Shown: positions 45,315-52,618 of the stretch, piece after piece
How positions within the stretch are numbered: the stretch's first letter is position 1
Layout of the letters: each line of letters opens with the position of its first letter
Source: Ensifer sp. WSM1721
GTDB taxonomy: Bacteria; Pseudomonadota; Alphaproteobacteria; Rhizobiales; Rhizobiaceae
DNA length: 64,000 bases
Assembly: GCF_000513895.2 (NCBI RefSeq)
Contig: NZ_CP165783.1
Location: 1,178,001 to 1,242,000, forward strand
Reading direction: 5' to 3'
The notes under the pieces: model-generated
Seen by the model: the letters and a program-made list of their open reading frames with translations, nothing else
Told to the model about the DNA's origin: nothing
Database searches by the model: none
Made by a program: the position numbers and the translations under genes

Positions 45315-46775
45315 ATGAACATATTGTCCGTCACGGCCGAGATTTTTCCACTGGTCAAGACCGGGGGGCTCGCCGACGTTGCCGGATCGCTCCCCAAGGC
45401 GCTCAAGGCCCACGGCATCCATACGCGCAGCCTCGTGCCAGGATATCCCGGCGTGATGCAGGGCTTGCGCGAGGCGTCACGGATCACCGAATATGATCGT
45501 CTTTTTGGCGAACGCGCCACGCTGCTGGCCGGGCGGGCCGATGGGCTGGAGCTCTTCGTGCTCGACGCGCCGGCCTTTTTCGACAGGCCCGGCGCCCCCT
45601 ATGCGGACAAGTACGGCCACGAATACGCGGATAATTGGAAGCGTTTTGCTGCCCTCTCCTGCGTCGCATCGCAAATCGCTCGCGGCCTCGTACCGAATTG
45701 GCAGCCCGACGTCATCCACGCCCATGACTGGCACTCCGCGATCAGCCTCGTCTATCTGAAATATTCCGGCGATAACGGCGTATCCAAGGTGCTGACCGTC
45801 CACAATCTGGCTTTCCAGGGACAGTTTCCTGCCCATTGTTTTGCCGAGCTCGGCCTACCGAGCGAGGCCTATTCCGTCGACGGCATGGAATATTACGGCG
45901 ATGTCGGATATCTCAAGGGCGGGCTGCAAGTCGCCGACGCGATCACGGTCGTCAGCCCCACCTATGCACGGGAAGTCATGTCTCCGGCCTTCGGCATGGG
46001 CCTCGAAGGCGTGATGAATGCACGCCACGCGGACGTTATCGGCATCGTCAACGGAATAGACACCGACGTCTGGGACCCATCGTCGGACTCCAACATCGAG
46101 CACCCTTATTCGGCGCGCACCCCTTTGCGCCGAATACCCAACCGGCAAGTGCTGCTCGATCTCTTCGGCCTGCCGAATACCTGCGGGCCGGTCTTCGCCA
46201 GTGTCAACAGGCTGACCTGGCAGAAGGGCATGGACATGCTGGCGGAAGTTGCCGACGAAATCGTCAGGGGTGGTGGCGCGCTCGTCGTCCTCGGACAGGG
46301 CGATGCCGAAATCGAGCGCGCTTTCCTCGAGCTCTCGAGACGGTTTCCGCAACGTGTCGGTGTGAGGATCGGCTATGACGAGCGGCTCGCCCACAAAATT
46401 CATGCCGGCGCGGATGCCATGCTCGTTCCCTCCCGCTTCGAACCCTGCGGCCTGACGCAGCTCTATGCGCTGCGCTATGGTTGCGTGCCGGTCGTTGCCC
46501 GCACCGGTGGCCTGTCGGAAACGATCATCGATGCCAATGATGCGGCGCTCCATGCAAATGTAGCGACCGGCATACAATTCGCGCCCATCGACGCGCATGA
46601 GCTCCGGCATGCGCTCCGCCGCACCTTCAAGCTCTACCGGCGTCGCCGCGAGTGGGAGGGACTGCGCCGGCAGGGCATGAAGACAGACTGCTCCTGGCAT
46701 CGCAGTGCCGCGCGCTATGCGGAGCTTTATGGCGAACTCCTGTGCCCCGACATCCGCTTGGCCGGCAGCGCGTAG
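45315..46775 (+). CDS. glgA: Glycogen synthase (ADP-glucose)
   Basis: 486 residues, GT5 family. The ADP-glucose-binding motif KTGGLAD is at residues 15-21; HAHDWHSAI, NGIDTDVWDP, NRLTWQKGMDM and the C-terminal catalytic region PSRFEPCGLTQLYALRYGCVP are intact. It extends alpha-1,4-glucan chains. No other glg gene is adjacent in this window, which suggests a second, stand-alone copy. A GGAAC-N17-TGTT site upstream suggests stress or stationary-phase control. The Shine-Dalgarno is weak. Confidence 0.95.
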   Translation: MNILSVTAEIFPLVKTGGLADVAGSLPKALKAHGIHTRSLVPGYPGVMQGLREASRITEYDRLFGERATLLAGRADGLELFVLDAPAFFDRPGAPYADKYGHEYADNWKRFAALSCVASQIARGLVPNWQPDVIHAHDWHSAISLVYLKYSGDNGVSKVLTVHNLAFQGQFPAHCFAELGLPSEAYSVDGMEYYGDVGYLKGGLQVADAITVVSPTYAREVMSPAFGMGLEGVMNARHADVIGIVNGIDTDVWDPSSDSNIEHPYSARTPLRRIPNRQVLLDLFGLPNTCGPVFASVNRLTWQKGMDMLAEVADEIVRGGGALVVLGQGDAEIERAFLELSRRFPQRVGVRIGYDERLAHKIHAGADAMLVPSRFEPCGLTQLYALRYGCVPVVARTGGLSETIIDANDAALHANVATGIQFAPIDAHELRHALRRTFKLYRRRREWEGLRRQGMKTDCSWHRSAARYAELYGELLCPDIRLAGSA

Positions 46776-47015
46776 GACGCAGGCGGCCGGAAAATCAACA
46801 GCACCATCTCCATCGTCTCCGGCATCGAACGGGCCAAAGGCTCGCCCGTCTCGCCGCAGGCAAGCGGCGCGGTTTGCGGCCATTCGCAATCGTGATGAAT
46901 CGATCAGCGATCGAGCATGGATCGCCGAGCGCGAATATGCCAAAGGCGGAGATCGGGGGAAGCGGGGCGGAAGCTGCCCGCACGCTCCTCATCCCCGTTC
47001 AGGAGGAATGCGCTC

Positions 47016-47918
47016 ATGGCCGTCGACAGCGTCCCCGGCACCCTTGTTCATCAGCCAGGCGCCGCCCGTGCCGGCGTCATGATCATGCTCATCGGCATGC
47101 TGATGTTTTCACTGAACGACGTCATGGGCAAGTGGCTGGTCGCCACCTACTCGGTCGGCCAGGTGGTGCTGATCCGCAGCCTCGCCGCCGCCCTCCTGCT
47201 CGCCCCCTTTCTCTGGCTCAACGGCGCGCAAAAGCTTTTCGCCCTCGAGCGGCCCGGCCTTCAGTTTGCCCGCGTCGTCGCCTCGACGGCGGAGGTCGTC
47301 TCGTTCTATTTCGCCGTCGTCTACCTGCCGCTCGCGGACGTCATGACCTATTGGCTGGCGGCGCCGATCTATGTCGCGGCGGTTTCGCCATTGGTCCTCC
47401 GGGAGCCGGTAGGCTGGCGGCGCTGGAGCGCGATCGCCATCGGCTTCGTCGGTGTCCTCATCGCGCTCGAACCGTCCTCCCAAGCCTTCACCGTGCCTGC
47501 CCTGATCTCGATTCTCGGCAGCATGTGCTTCGCCTTCATGATGATTTCCGGTCGTTCGCTGCGCGGCACCCCGGACACGACGCTCGCCTTCTGGCAGATC
47601 GTCGGCGCGGCGGCGGCCGGCCTGGTATGGGCGCCCTTTGACTGGACGCCGCTCAAACCGCTCGACACGGCGCTGCTCGGCCTTCTCGGCGTTGTCGCCA
47701 TGCTCGCCCACGTCCTCGTCAACCGAGCGCTCAAGCTCGCCGACGCCGCAACGGTCGCGCCGCTGCAGTACACGCTCCTCTTCTGGGCGATCGTCTTCGG
47801 CTGGCTGATCTTCGGCGACACGCCCCGGCTGTCGATGGTGCTCGGCGCCGGCCTCATCGTCGCCTCCGGCCTCTTCATCTTCTTCCGCGAGCAACAGCTC
47901 AAGCGACAGGGCGGTTGA
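47016..47918 (+). CDS. EamA/DMT-family transporter
   Basis: 300 residues with ten predicted membrane helices forming two EamA repeats (MLIGMLMFSLNDVMGKWLV...; LGSMCFAFMMISGRSLRG...), the RhaT/YdcZ-like drug/metabolite exporter fold. The ATG at 47016 (MAVDSVPG) follows AGGAGGAATG; the 33-residue Arg-rich upstream extension is not used. Single gene, 240 bases after glgA. Substrate unknown. Confidence 0.9.
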   Translation: MAVDSVPGTLVHQPGAARAGVMIMLIGMLMFSLNDVMGKWLVATYSVGQVVLIRSLAAALLLAPFLWLNGAQKLFALERPGLQFARVVASTAEVVSFYFAVVYLPLADVMTYWLAAPIYVAAVSPLVLREPVGWRRWSAIAIGFVGVLIALEPSSQAFTVPALISILGSMCFAFMMISGRSLRGTPDTTLAFWQIVGAAAAGLVWAPFDWTPLKPLDTALLGLLGVVAMLAHVLVNRALKLADAATVAPLQYTLLFWAIVFGWLIFGDTPRLSMVLGAGLIVASGLFIFFREQQLKRQGG

Positions 47919-48047
47919 TATAGGCACCGGCGCAGAGATCAACAGAAACAATACCGATTATCGCACCTATCGATTTCGCTTATGTGAAGTCTGCCCGTAA
48001 AGTTTCTCCGAAACGCCGACAAAGGCGTAGATACAAGGGGAACGAAC

Positions 48048-48827
48048 ATGCGAAACCGGATCCTGCCGCTGGCGCTCGTCTGTGCGGCACTGCTCTCGTC
48101 AACGGTTGCGGCCGCCGCGACGCTGAAGATCGGCACCGAGGGCGCCTATCCGCCCTTCAACTTCGTCGATTCGACCGGCAAGATCGGCGGCTTCGACGTC
48201 GAGATCGGCTTAGCGCTCTGCGAGCGCATGAAGGTCGAGTGCGAGGTCGTCGCCCAGGATTGGGACGGCATCATCCCCGGTCTGCTCGCGAAGAAATACG
48301 ACATGATCATCGCCTCGATGTTCATCACCGAGGAGCGCAAGAAGCAGGTGGCCTTCACCGAGCCCTACTATCTCGCCGCAATGACACATGTGGCGCCGAA
48401 GGGTGCGGGACTTACCGAGTTCAGCAACGAAGCGCTGAAGGGCAAGGTAATCGGTGCCCAGTCCGGCACCACCCAGGCGGACTATATCGCCGCCCTTTAT
48501 CCCGATGCGGAGATCAAGCTCTATCCCACTCAGGACGAGGCCAATCTCGATATGGTCAACGGCCGGCTCGACCTGCAGGTCGGCGACATGCTGCCGATGC
48601 TCGATTGGGTGACGAAGAACGACGACGGCAAGGGCTGCTGCGAACTTATCGGCGAGCCGATTACAGACAAGAAGTTCGTCGGCGATGGCGTCGGCATTGC
48701 GGTCCGCCAGGAGAACAACGACCTGCGCGAGAAGCTGAACAGGGCACTCGCCGAAATCCGTTCCGACGGAACCTACAAGAAGATCAACGACAAGTACTTC
48801 ACCATCGATGTCTACACGATGAAGTGA
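48048..48827 (+). CDS. Basic amino-acid-type ABC solute-binding protein (orphan)
   Basis: 259 residues with a Sec signal peptide (MRNRILPLALVCAALLSS, cleavage after VAAAA). The mature part has the lysine/arginine/ornithine-binding pattern LKIGTEGAYPPFNFVDSTGK, GFDVEIGLALCERMKVECE, WDGIIPGLLAKKYDMIIASM and TEERKKQVAFTEPYY. No permease or ATPase genes are adjacent, so it must work with a transporter encoded elsewhere or as a stand-alone binding/sensing protein. GGGGAAC precedes the ATG region. Confidence 0.92.
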   Translation: MRNRILPLALVCAALLSSTVAAAATLKIGTEGAYPPFNFVDSTGKIGGFDVEIGLALCERMKVECEVVAQDWDGIIPGLLAKKYDMIIASMFITEERKKQVAFTEPYYLAAMTHVAPKGAGLTEFSNEALKGKVIGAQSGTTQADYIAALYPDAEIKLYPTQDEANLDMVNGRLDLQVGDMLPMLDWVTKNDDGKGCCELIGEPITDKKFVGDGVGIAVRQENNDLREKLNRALAEIRSDGTYKKINDKYFTIDVYTMK

Positions 48828-48940
48828 CGATGGTGTCCCTCTGCAGGGCGCCTACGCTTGCCGCCTCTGTGCCTCCCGCATCGCATCAAACGAGGTGAGG
48901 CACAACTCGGCCCAGAGATCCTGCAAGGCTTCGCTTGCCG

Positions 48941-49168
48941 TCAACAAATCGCGTCGGCATTGGCAAGTTTCATTTGTAGAGCGGTTCGATCTACTTGAGA
49001 GGCCAGTTGCTCTGCGGTTCTATAAAGAGACTGTGCATGCCGCAGCGTAAAATGAGGTGCGCCGATGATTTCGGAAAGCCGCCGGGCAAAGGCCTCGGCG
49101 GATTCCCTTTGCTCGCGCCGTGTCGCGGCCCAGTCGTGTCTGTGTTGCAAACTCCGCTTCCGAAGCAT
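48941..49168 (-). CDS. Putative small hypothetical protein (75 aa)
   Basis: Frame reading MLRKRSLQHRHDWAATRREQ...EIIGAPHFTLRHAQSLYRTA...MKLANADAIC. It looks like a charged, alternating-helix protein rather than antisense noise, and no alternative gene occupies the 490-base space between the orphan binding protein and the adenylate cyclase. Codon use is less GC-biased than the neighbours and the ribosome site is poor. It is not a family I recognise; treat as possible only. The rest of the space holds nothing I could support. Confidence 0.35.
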   Translation of the reverse strand: MLRKRSLQHRHDWAATRREQRESAEAFARRLSEIIGAPHFTLRHAQSLYRTAEQLASQVDRTALQMKLANADAIC

Positions 49169-49321
49169 CCGGCCTTACGCCCGTCACGTTGACGATTGCA
49201 TTGCCATAGTACTGCATCCCCAACGGGAAAATAAATAACCCGGACGGAGTAAGAGGTTGCATCGGTGCGGCAAGGCATGCGGCGAGCCGAGAAATGGCAG
49301 GAGGCCGGATGAGCCCGGCGC

Positions 49322-50593
49322 CTAGCTCCGTTTTCTTCCTGAGAAGGCAAAAATGTCGATCTCTCCGTCGAGCCCTCTCAACGGATAGGAACCAAGATTT
49401 TCCAGCTTTGCCGCGCATCCCGCCTTTTCCACGAAGGCTCGTGAGAGGAGCACCGGCCGCTTGAGCTCCTTGGTCAAACCTTCAAGGCGCGAGGCGATGT
49501 TGACCGCCGGTCCGATGACGGTGAAATCCAGGCGTTTGCGCGAGCCGATATTGCCGTACATGACATCACCCACATGGACGCCGATGCCGTAGCCGAGAGG
49601 GTCGTGGCCCTTGCGAAGGTTGTCCTCGTTGAGCTTGGACAAGGCGGCCTGCGCCTCGTCGATGGCGCCGAGAAGATTGCTGCAGGCGCACGGATCGCTG
49701 AGCGGAAAAATCGCCAGCAACCCGTCCCCCATGAACTTGAGGATTTCGCCGCCATGCCGCTCGATCGGCTCGGCCATGGCGTCGAAATAGCCGTTCAGCA
49801 GCTCGATGACGTCGTCGCGGGGCCAGAGGTCCGACAATTTCGTGAAGTCGCGAAGATCGCAGATCAGGATCGCCGCCCCGACCGTCACGCCACTGCCGCG
49901 AGTGGTCGCACCGGCCAGGATCTGCTCGCTCGCATGCGGTCCGACATAGGTTTCGAGAAGCGTTCGGGCGAGCCGGTTCTTCAGTCTGATCTCGCTGACG
50001 AGCGCCAGTGCCGGCAGAATGTCCTTCAGGAACGCCACATCATCGGGGCTGAAGCCACCCGGCCGGTCGCTCGCAAAGGTGATCGCGTGACGCTTGCCGA
50101 GCGTATGATGGAGCGGCCAGATGACATAGTCGGTAAGGCCTTCGGCCCGCAGTTCATCATAGAGTGGGTAATCCGGACCATCGGCCGTGGGGTCATCGAG
50201 ATGGCAGCGCACCTCGTCTGCGCCGTTGTTGAATTCGTGCAAGGGACTATTCAGGTATTGGGTAGTGTCTTCGACCCCATAGGCGTAAGTGTCGATCTCC
50301 GCCTCCGTCAGCTCTTTTCGCCAGAGGATGCGTGCGCCAATCCACTGCGGGTGATGAATCCGGAAATGGAGCGTCGCACGGGCGACCGGCATGCCCGCTT
50401 CCGCCAATCTGCGGCACATTTCCACGAAGATGTTGTCGATGAAACGCTCGCCCCGTGTCTCGAGAACGAGCCAGTCGAGGACCCTGCGTCGCCGCTCCGG
50501 CCATCTCCCGTCACCGTCGCGAAGCGGACCTGAACGCGCCTCTGGCAGGGGCTGGATTGCGGCCTCCGCGCCGCCCGTTTTCATCATGGTCAT
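49322..50593 (-). CDS. Class III adenylate/guanylate cyclase
   Basis: 423 residues. The C-terminal cyclase domain (about 235-400) has both metal aspartates (ILICDLRDFTKLSD and KFMGDGLLAIF) and the transition-state Asn/Arg helix VIGPAVNIASRLEG. The N-terminal 220 residues have no domain I can name but resemble the sensory halves of other rhizobial cyclases (FHIHHPQWIGARILW-like segments, GLTDYVIWPLHHTLG). No membrane segment, so cytoplasmic. It starts 3 bases after the ogt stop with no clear Shine-Dalgarno, suggesting translational coupling. Confidence 0.9.
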   Translation of the reverse strand: MTMMKTGGAEAAIQPLPEARSGPLRDGDGRWPERRRRVLDWLVLETRGERFIDNIFVEMCRRLAEAGMPVARATLHFRIHHPQWIGARILWRKELTEAEIDTYAYGVEDTTQYLNSPLHEFNNGADEVRCHLDDPTADGPDYPLYDELRAEGLTDYVIWPLHHTLGKRHAITFASDRPGGFSPDDVAFLKDILPALALVSEIRLKNRLARTLLETYVGPHASEQILAGATTRGSGVTVGAAILICDLRDFTKLSDLWPRDDVIELLNGYFDAMAEPIERHGGEILKFMGDGLLAIFPLSDPCACSNLLGAIDEAQAALSKLNEDNLRKGHDPLGYGIGVHVGDVMYGNIGSRKRLDFTVIGPAVNIASRLEGLTKELKRPVLLSRAFVEKAGCAAKLENLGSYPLRGLDGEIDIFAFSGRKRS

Positions 50594-50596
50594 TGT

Positions 50597-51148
50597 TCAA
50601 AATCCCAAGGATTGCTGCGCCGGTTCCGGCGGCCCGACACGCACGCCCTCCAGTTCGAGCATGCGCATCTTCGCCGACGAACCGCCCGGAGCCGAAAAGC
50701 CGCCGATCTTGCCGCCGGCTGCGAGCACCCGATGACAGGGAATGATCAGCGCCACTGGATTCTTCGCCATCGCCTGGCCTACGTCCCGCGCCGCCTCCGG
50801 CCCCGCACCAAGTTCCTTCGCCAGTGCGCCGTAGGTCGTCGTTCGGCCCCAGGGAATCCTCCGCGCGGCGGCATAGATCTGCCTGAAGAAAGCATCCTGT
50901 CCCGCAAGATCGAGTTCGAAGCCGGAAAAATCCGTCTCCTCTCCCTCAAAATAGCGCTCCACGGCGGCAACCGCCTCTTCGACGGTCGGCGGAGGCTCCC
51001 GAGGCTCGGCCTCCGGCAGACGCCGCAAGAGCAGCCGCTCCGTGGCCGCGGCACTTGTCGTCGGCAATTGGAAGCGCGTGATGCCGGCATCGCGCCAGGC
51101 GATTCCGCAGTATCCAGCCGCAGTTTCGAAGATGTGGTAGTGATGCAT
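50597..51148 (-). CDS. ogt: Methylated-DNA-protein cysteine methyltransferase
   Basis: 183 residues. The alkyl-acceptor motif IPCHRV is present, followed by GGFSAPGGSSAKMRMLELEG; the HTH segment IPWGRTTTYGALAKELG is intact. It removes alkyl groups from O6-alkylguanine in one suicidal turnover. First gene of a two-gene minus-strand unit with the class III cyclase, an odd pairing. Confidence 0.94.
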   Translation of the reverse strand: MHHYHIFETAAGYCGIAWRDAGITRFQLPTTSAAATERLLLRRLPEAEPREPPPTVEEAVAAVERYFEGEETDFSGFELDLAGQDAFFRQIYAAARRIPWGRTTTYGALAKELGAGPEAARDVGQAMAKNPVALIIPCHRVLAAGGKIGGFSAPGGSSAKMRMLELEGVRVGPPEPAQQSLGF

Positions 51149-51160
51149 GGCCGGCCTCCC

Positions 51161-51334
51161 ACAGCGCTTCGATCAGAAGCACGAAGATCGCTGTAGCACT
51201 TTACGATTGCAGCACATGGGAAAATCGTGCGCCCGGGCTTGGAATTCAACCCGTTTTCCATGCGAAGTCGTGCAAAAACGACCTAACTGCATGTTTCTTA
51301 AGTCGTAGTCGGTTCAAGGAAACATGCGGTAGCC
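51161..51334. repeat. RIME copy interrupted by another palindrome
   Basis: Left RIME palindrome (CAGCGCTTCGATCAGAAGCACGAAGATCGCTG-type, 51161-51197) and right palindrome (TGCATGTTTCTTAAGTCG...CAAGGAAACATGC, 51288-51327) are separated by about 75 bases that contain their own inverted repeats: CATGGGAAAA/TTTTCCATG and GTCGT/ACGAC. The mosaic could be a nested insertion or a different RIME subtype. Confidence 0.65.
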
Positions 51335-51373
51335 GGTTGGCGTTTCGCCGTCCGGGCAGCTGCGTTCAAAAAA

Positions 51374-51413
51374 TGCGCGGTCTCCGGCCTTGCCGGAAAC
51401 CGCGCAATTTTGC
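51374..51413 (-). terminator. Bidirectional intrinsic terminator
   Basis: Stem GCGCGGT-TCCGG/CCGGA-ACCGCGC around a CCTTG loop. On the minus strand it is followed by ATTTTTT and on the plus strand by AATTTT. It would end the hypothetical gene at 51619-52056 read on the minus strand. The remaining 200 bases up to 51618 hold no feature I can support. Confidence 0.75.
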
Positions 51414-51618
51414 CCGTCCCACTCTGCTGCCAGAGGACAAGATAATGCAAGCAGTCCACAACGCGCCTCGTGAACGAGGACGCCGAATCATCGCATCGAA
51501 ACGTCCGCCCCGGACATGGAGGCGATGGGAGCGCCGCGGATCAACGAGTCGCAAACGTCCACCTCGCGACCCGCCTCCTCGGGCGGCCGCTTCGCGCGGT
51601 CCTGTCAAATCGTCTGCC

Positions 51619-52056
51619 TTAGCCGAAGAACATCTGGCGCAGCCGAGCAAACATGGTTGGCTGTTTCTCGACCAGCAGCGCGCGGATGTGGCGGGCGGCC
51701 GTCGATGCGCTGACCGTCGCGCCGAAATGGCAATAGCAGATGACCTTGTGCAATTGCTCGTCACTCAGCTCGAAGAACCGCTTCGCTTCGCCGTAGCTGT
51801 CGTTCTCCATTCCGGCGGTCCGCAAGACGGGATCATCGAACGCTACGGAGATTGGCGAACCGTCGCCACGCATGGCGGCCCGGACTCTCGCCGGCTGATA
51901 CTCAGTCTCGTGCAGCGTCGAAAGGCGTCTGTGAGGATCCCGCTCCAGGAGTTCCGCCCAACGTTGTAGGCGCTCCGTGCGCGATAGCGTCCGGCGTGGA
52001 AAGTCCTGTTTGACCTCGGCGACGCCCTGTAGCTGCTCGATTGCTTGATGCTTCAT
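51619..52056 (-). CDS. Hypothetical protein (145 aa)
   Basis: Soluble, charged protein: MKHQAIEQLQGVAEVKQDFP at the start, RTERLQRWAELLERDPHRRL and TLHETEYQ in the middle, and a helical C-terminal part (FFELSDEQLHKVICYCHFGA, ARHIRALLVEKQP). GTAGGAGGTCACA before the ATG is an excellent ribosome site, and an intrinsic terminator lies about 205 bases after the stop. I do not recognise the family. The last third is conserved-looking and may be a small helical domain; a function cannot be offered. Confidence 0.8.
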   Translation of the reverse strand: MKHQAIEQLQGVAEVKQDFPRRTLSRTERLQRWAELLERDPHRRLSTLHETEYQPARVRAAMRGDGSPISVAFDDPVLRTAGMENDSYGEAKRFFELSDEQLHKVICYCHFGATVSASTAARHIRALLVEKQPTMFARLRQMFFG

Positions 52057-52618
52057 TGTGACCTCCTACTCTGACGATAGTTGGTCCCCCATTTCCACCT
52101 CATCGGCCCTATAAACGTGACTCCAACCAGTCGCGAAGTCCAATCACGAAAATGCCTCGGGCGGATTTAAAGCGCGATAATGTGCGGAATCCGCCCGCGG
52201 GCGCGTCCGCTGCACCCTACGCCGGCGCCCGTCTCGTCGGCGCCCGAAATCCGCGCGCTCCGGACGACCGGCGCGTCGCAGCTCGTTCCATGCGGAGCGC
52301 AATCATAGGTAGCCATCGCTTACGTATATCCGAATAATTGACTGTTCCCGCGGATACACGGCTTGCGTTTAGAGTCGTCGATATATGCAGACGAGAGCGG
52401 CAGGGACCGTTCTCTCCCTCATGCAACCGCATGAAGGAAACGGTTCGGGGGCCAACCTTTGCTACGACACGTCTTCTGATCCAATCGGCGCCAGTCGTTC
52501 GCATCGAGCGGACGAGGTCCTCAAGGCGCCTCTTCGAACTTCAATCGACCTACCGCCGACGCACCGCTTCGGCGCGAGGCAATGCATGTCCCGATGCAAC
52601 TTCAACAAGGACAACTAT
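52057..52618. other. Intergenic region upstream of the RTX gene
   Basis: 562 bases between the divergent hypothetical gene and the RTX gene. A short AT-rich patch (52320-52385) is the best promoter candidate for the RTX gene, leaving a leader of about 230 bases. The frame in phase with the RTX gene is open back to 52385 but this extension lacks repeats and looks non-coding. No RNA gene recognised. Confidence 0.4.

Noticed and set aside
44832..45422. 196-codon minus-strand frame above the orphan terminator
   Set aside because: It reads through both the RIME repeat and the terminator hairpin and has antisense-like composition, so it does not explain the terminator.
52385..52618. 78-residue N-terminal extension of the RTX protein
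   Set aside because: The extension lacks RTX repeats and looks non-coding; MANIIGTAGSDVLTGS is the usual kind of start and has AAGGA upstream.
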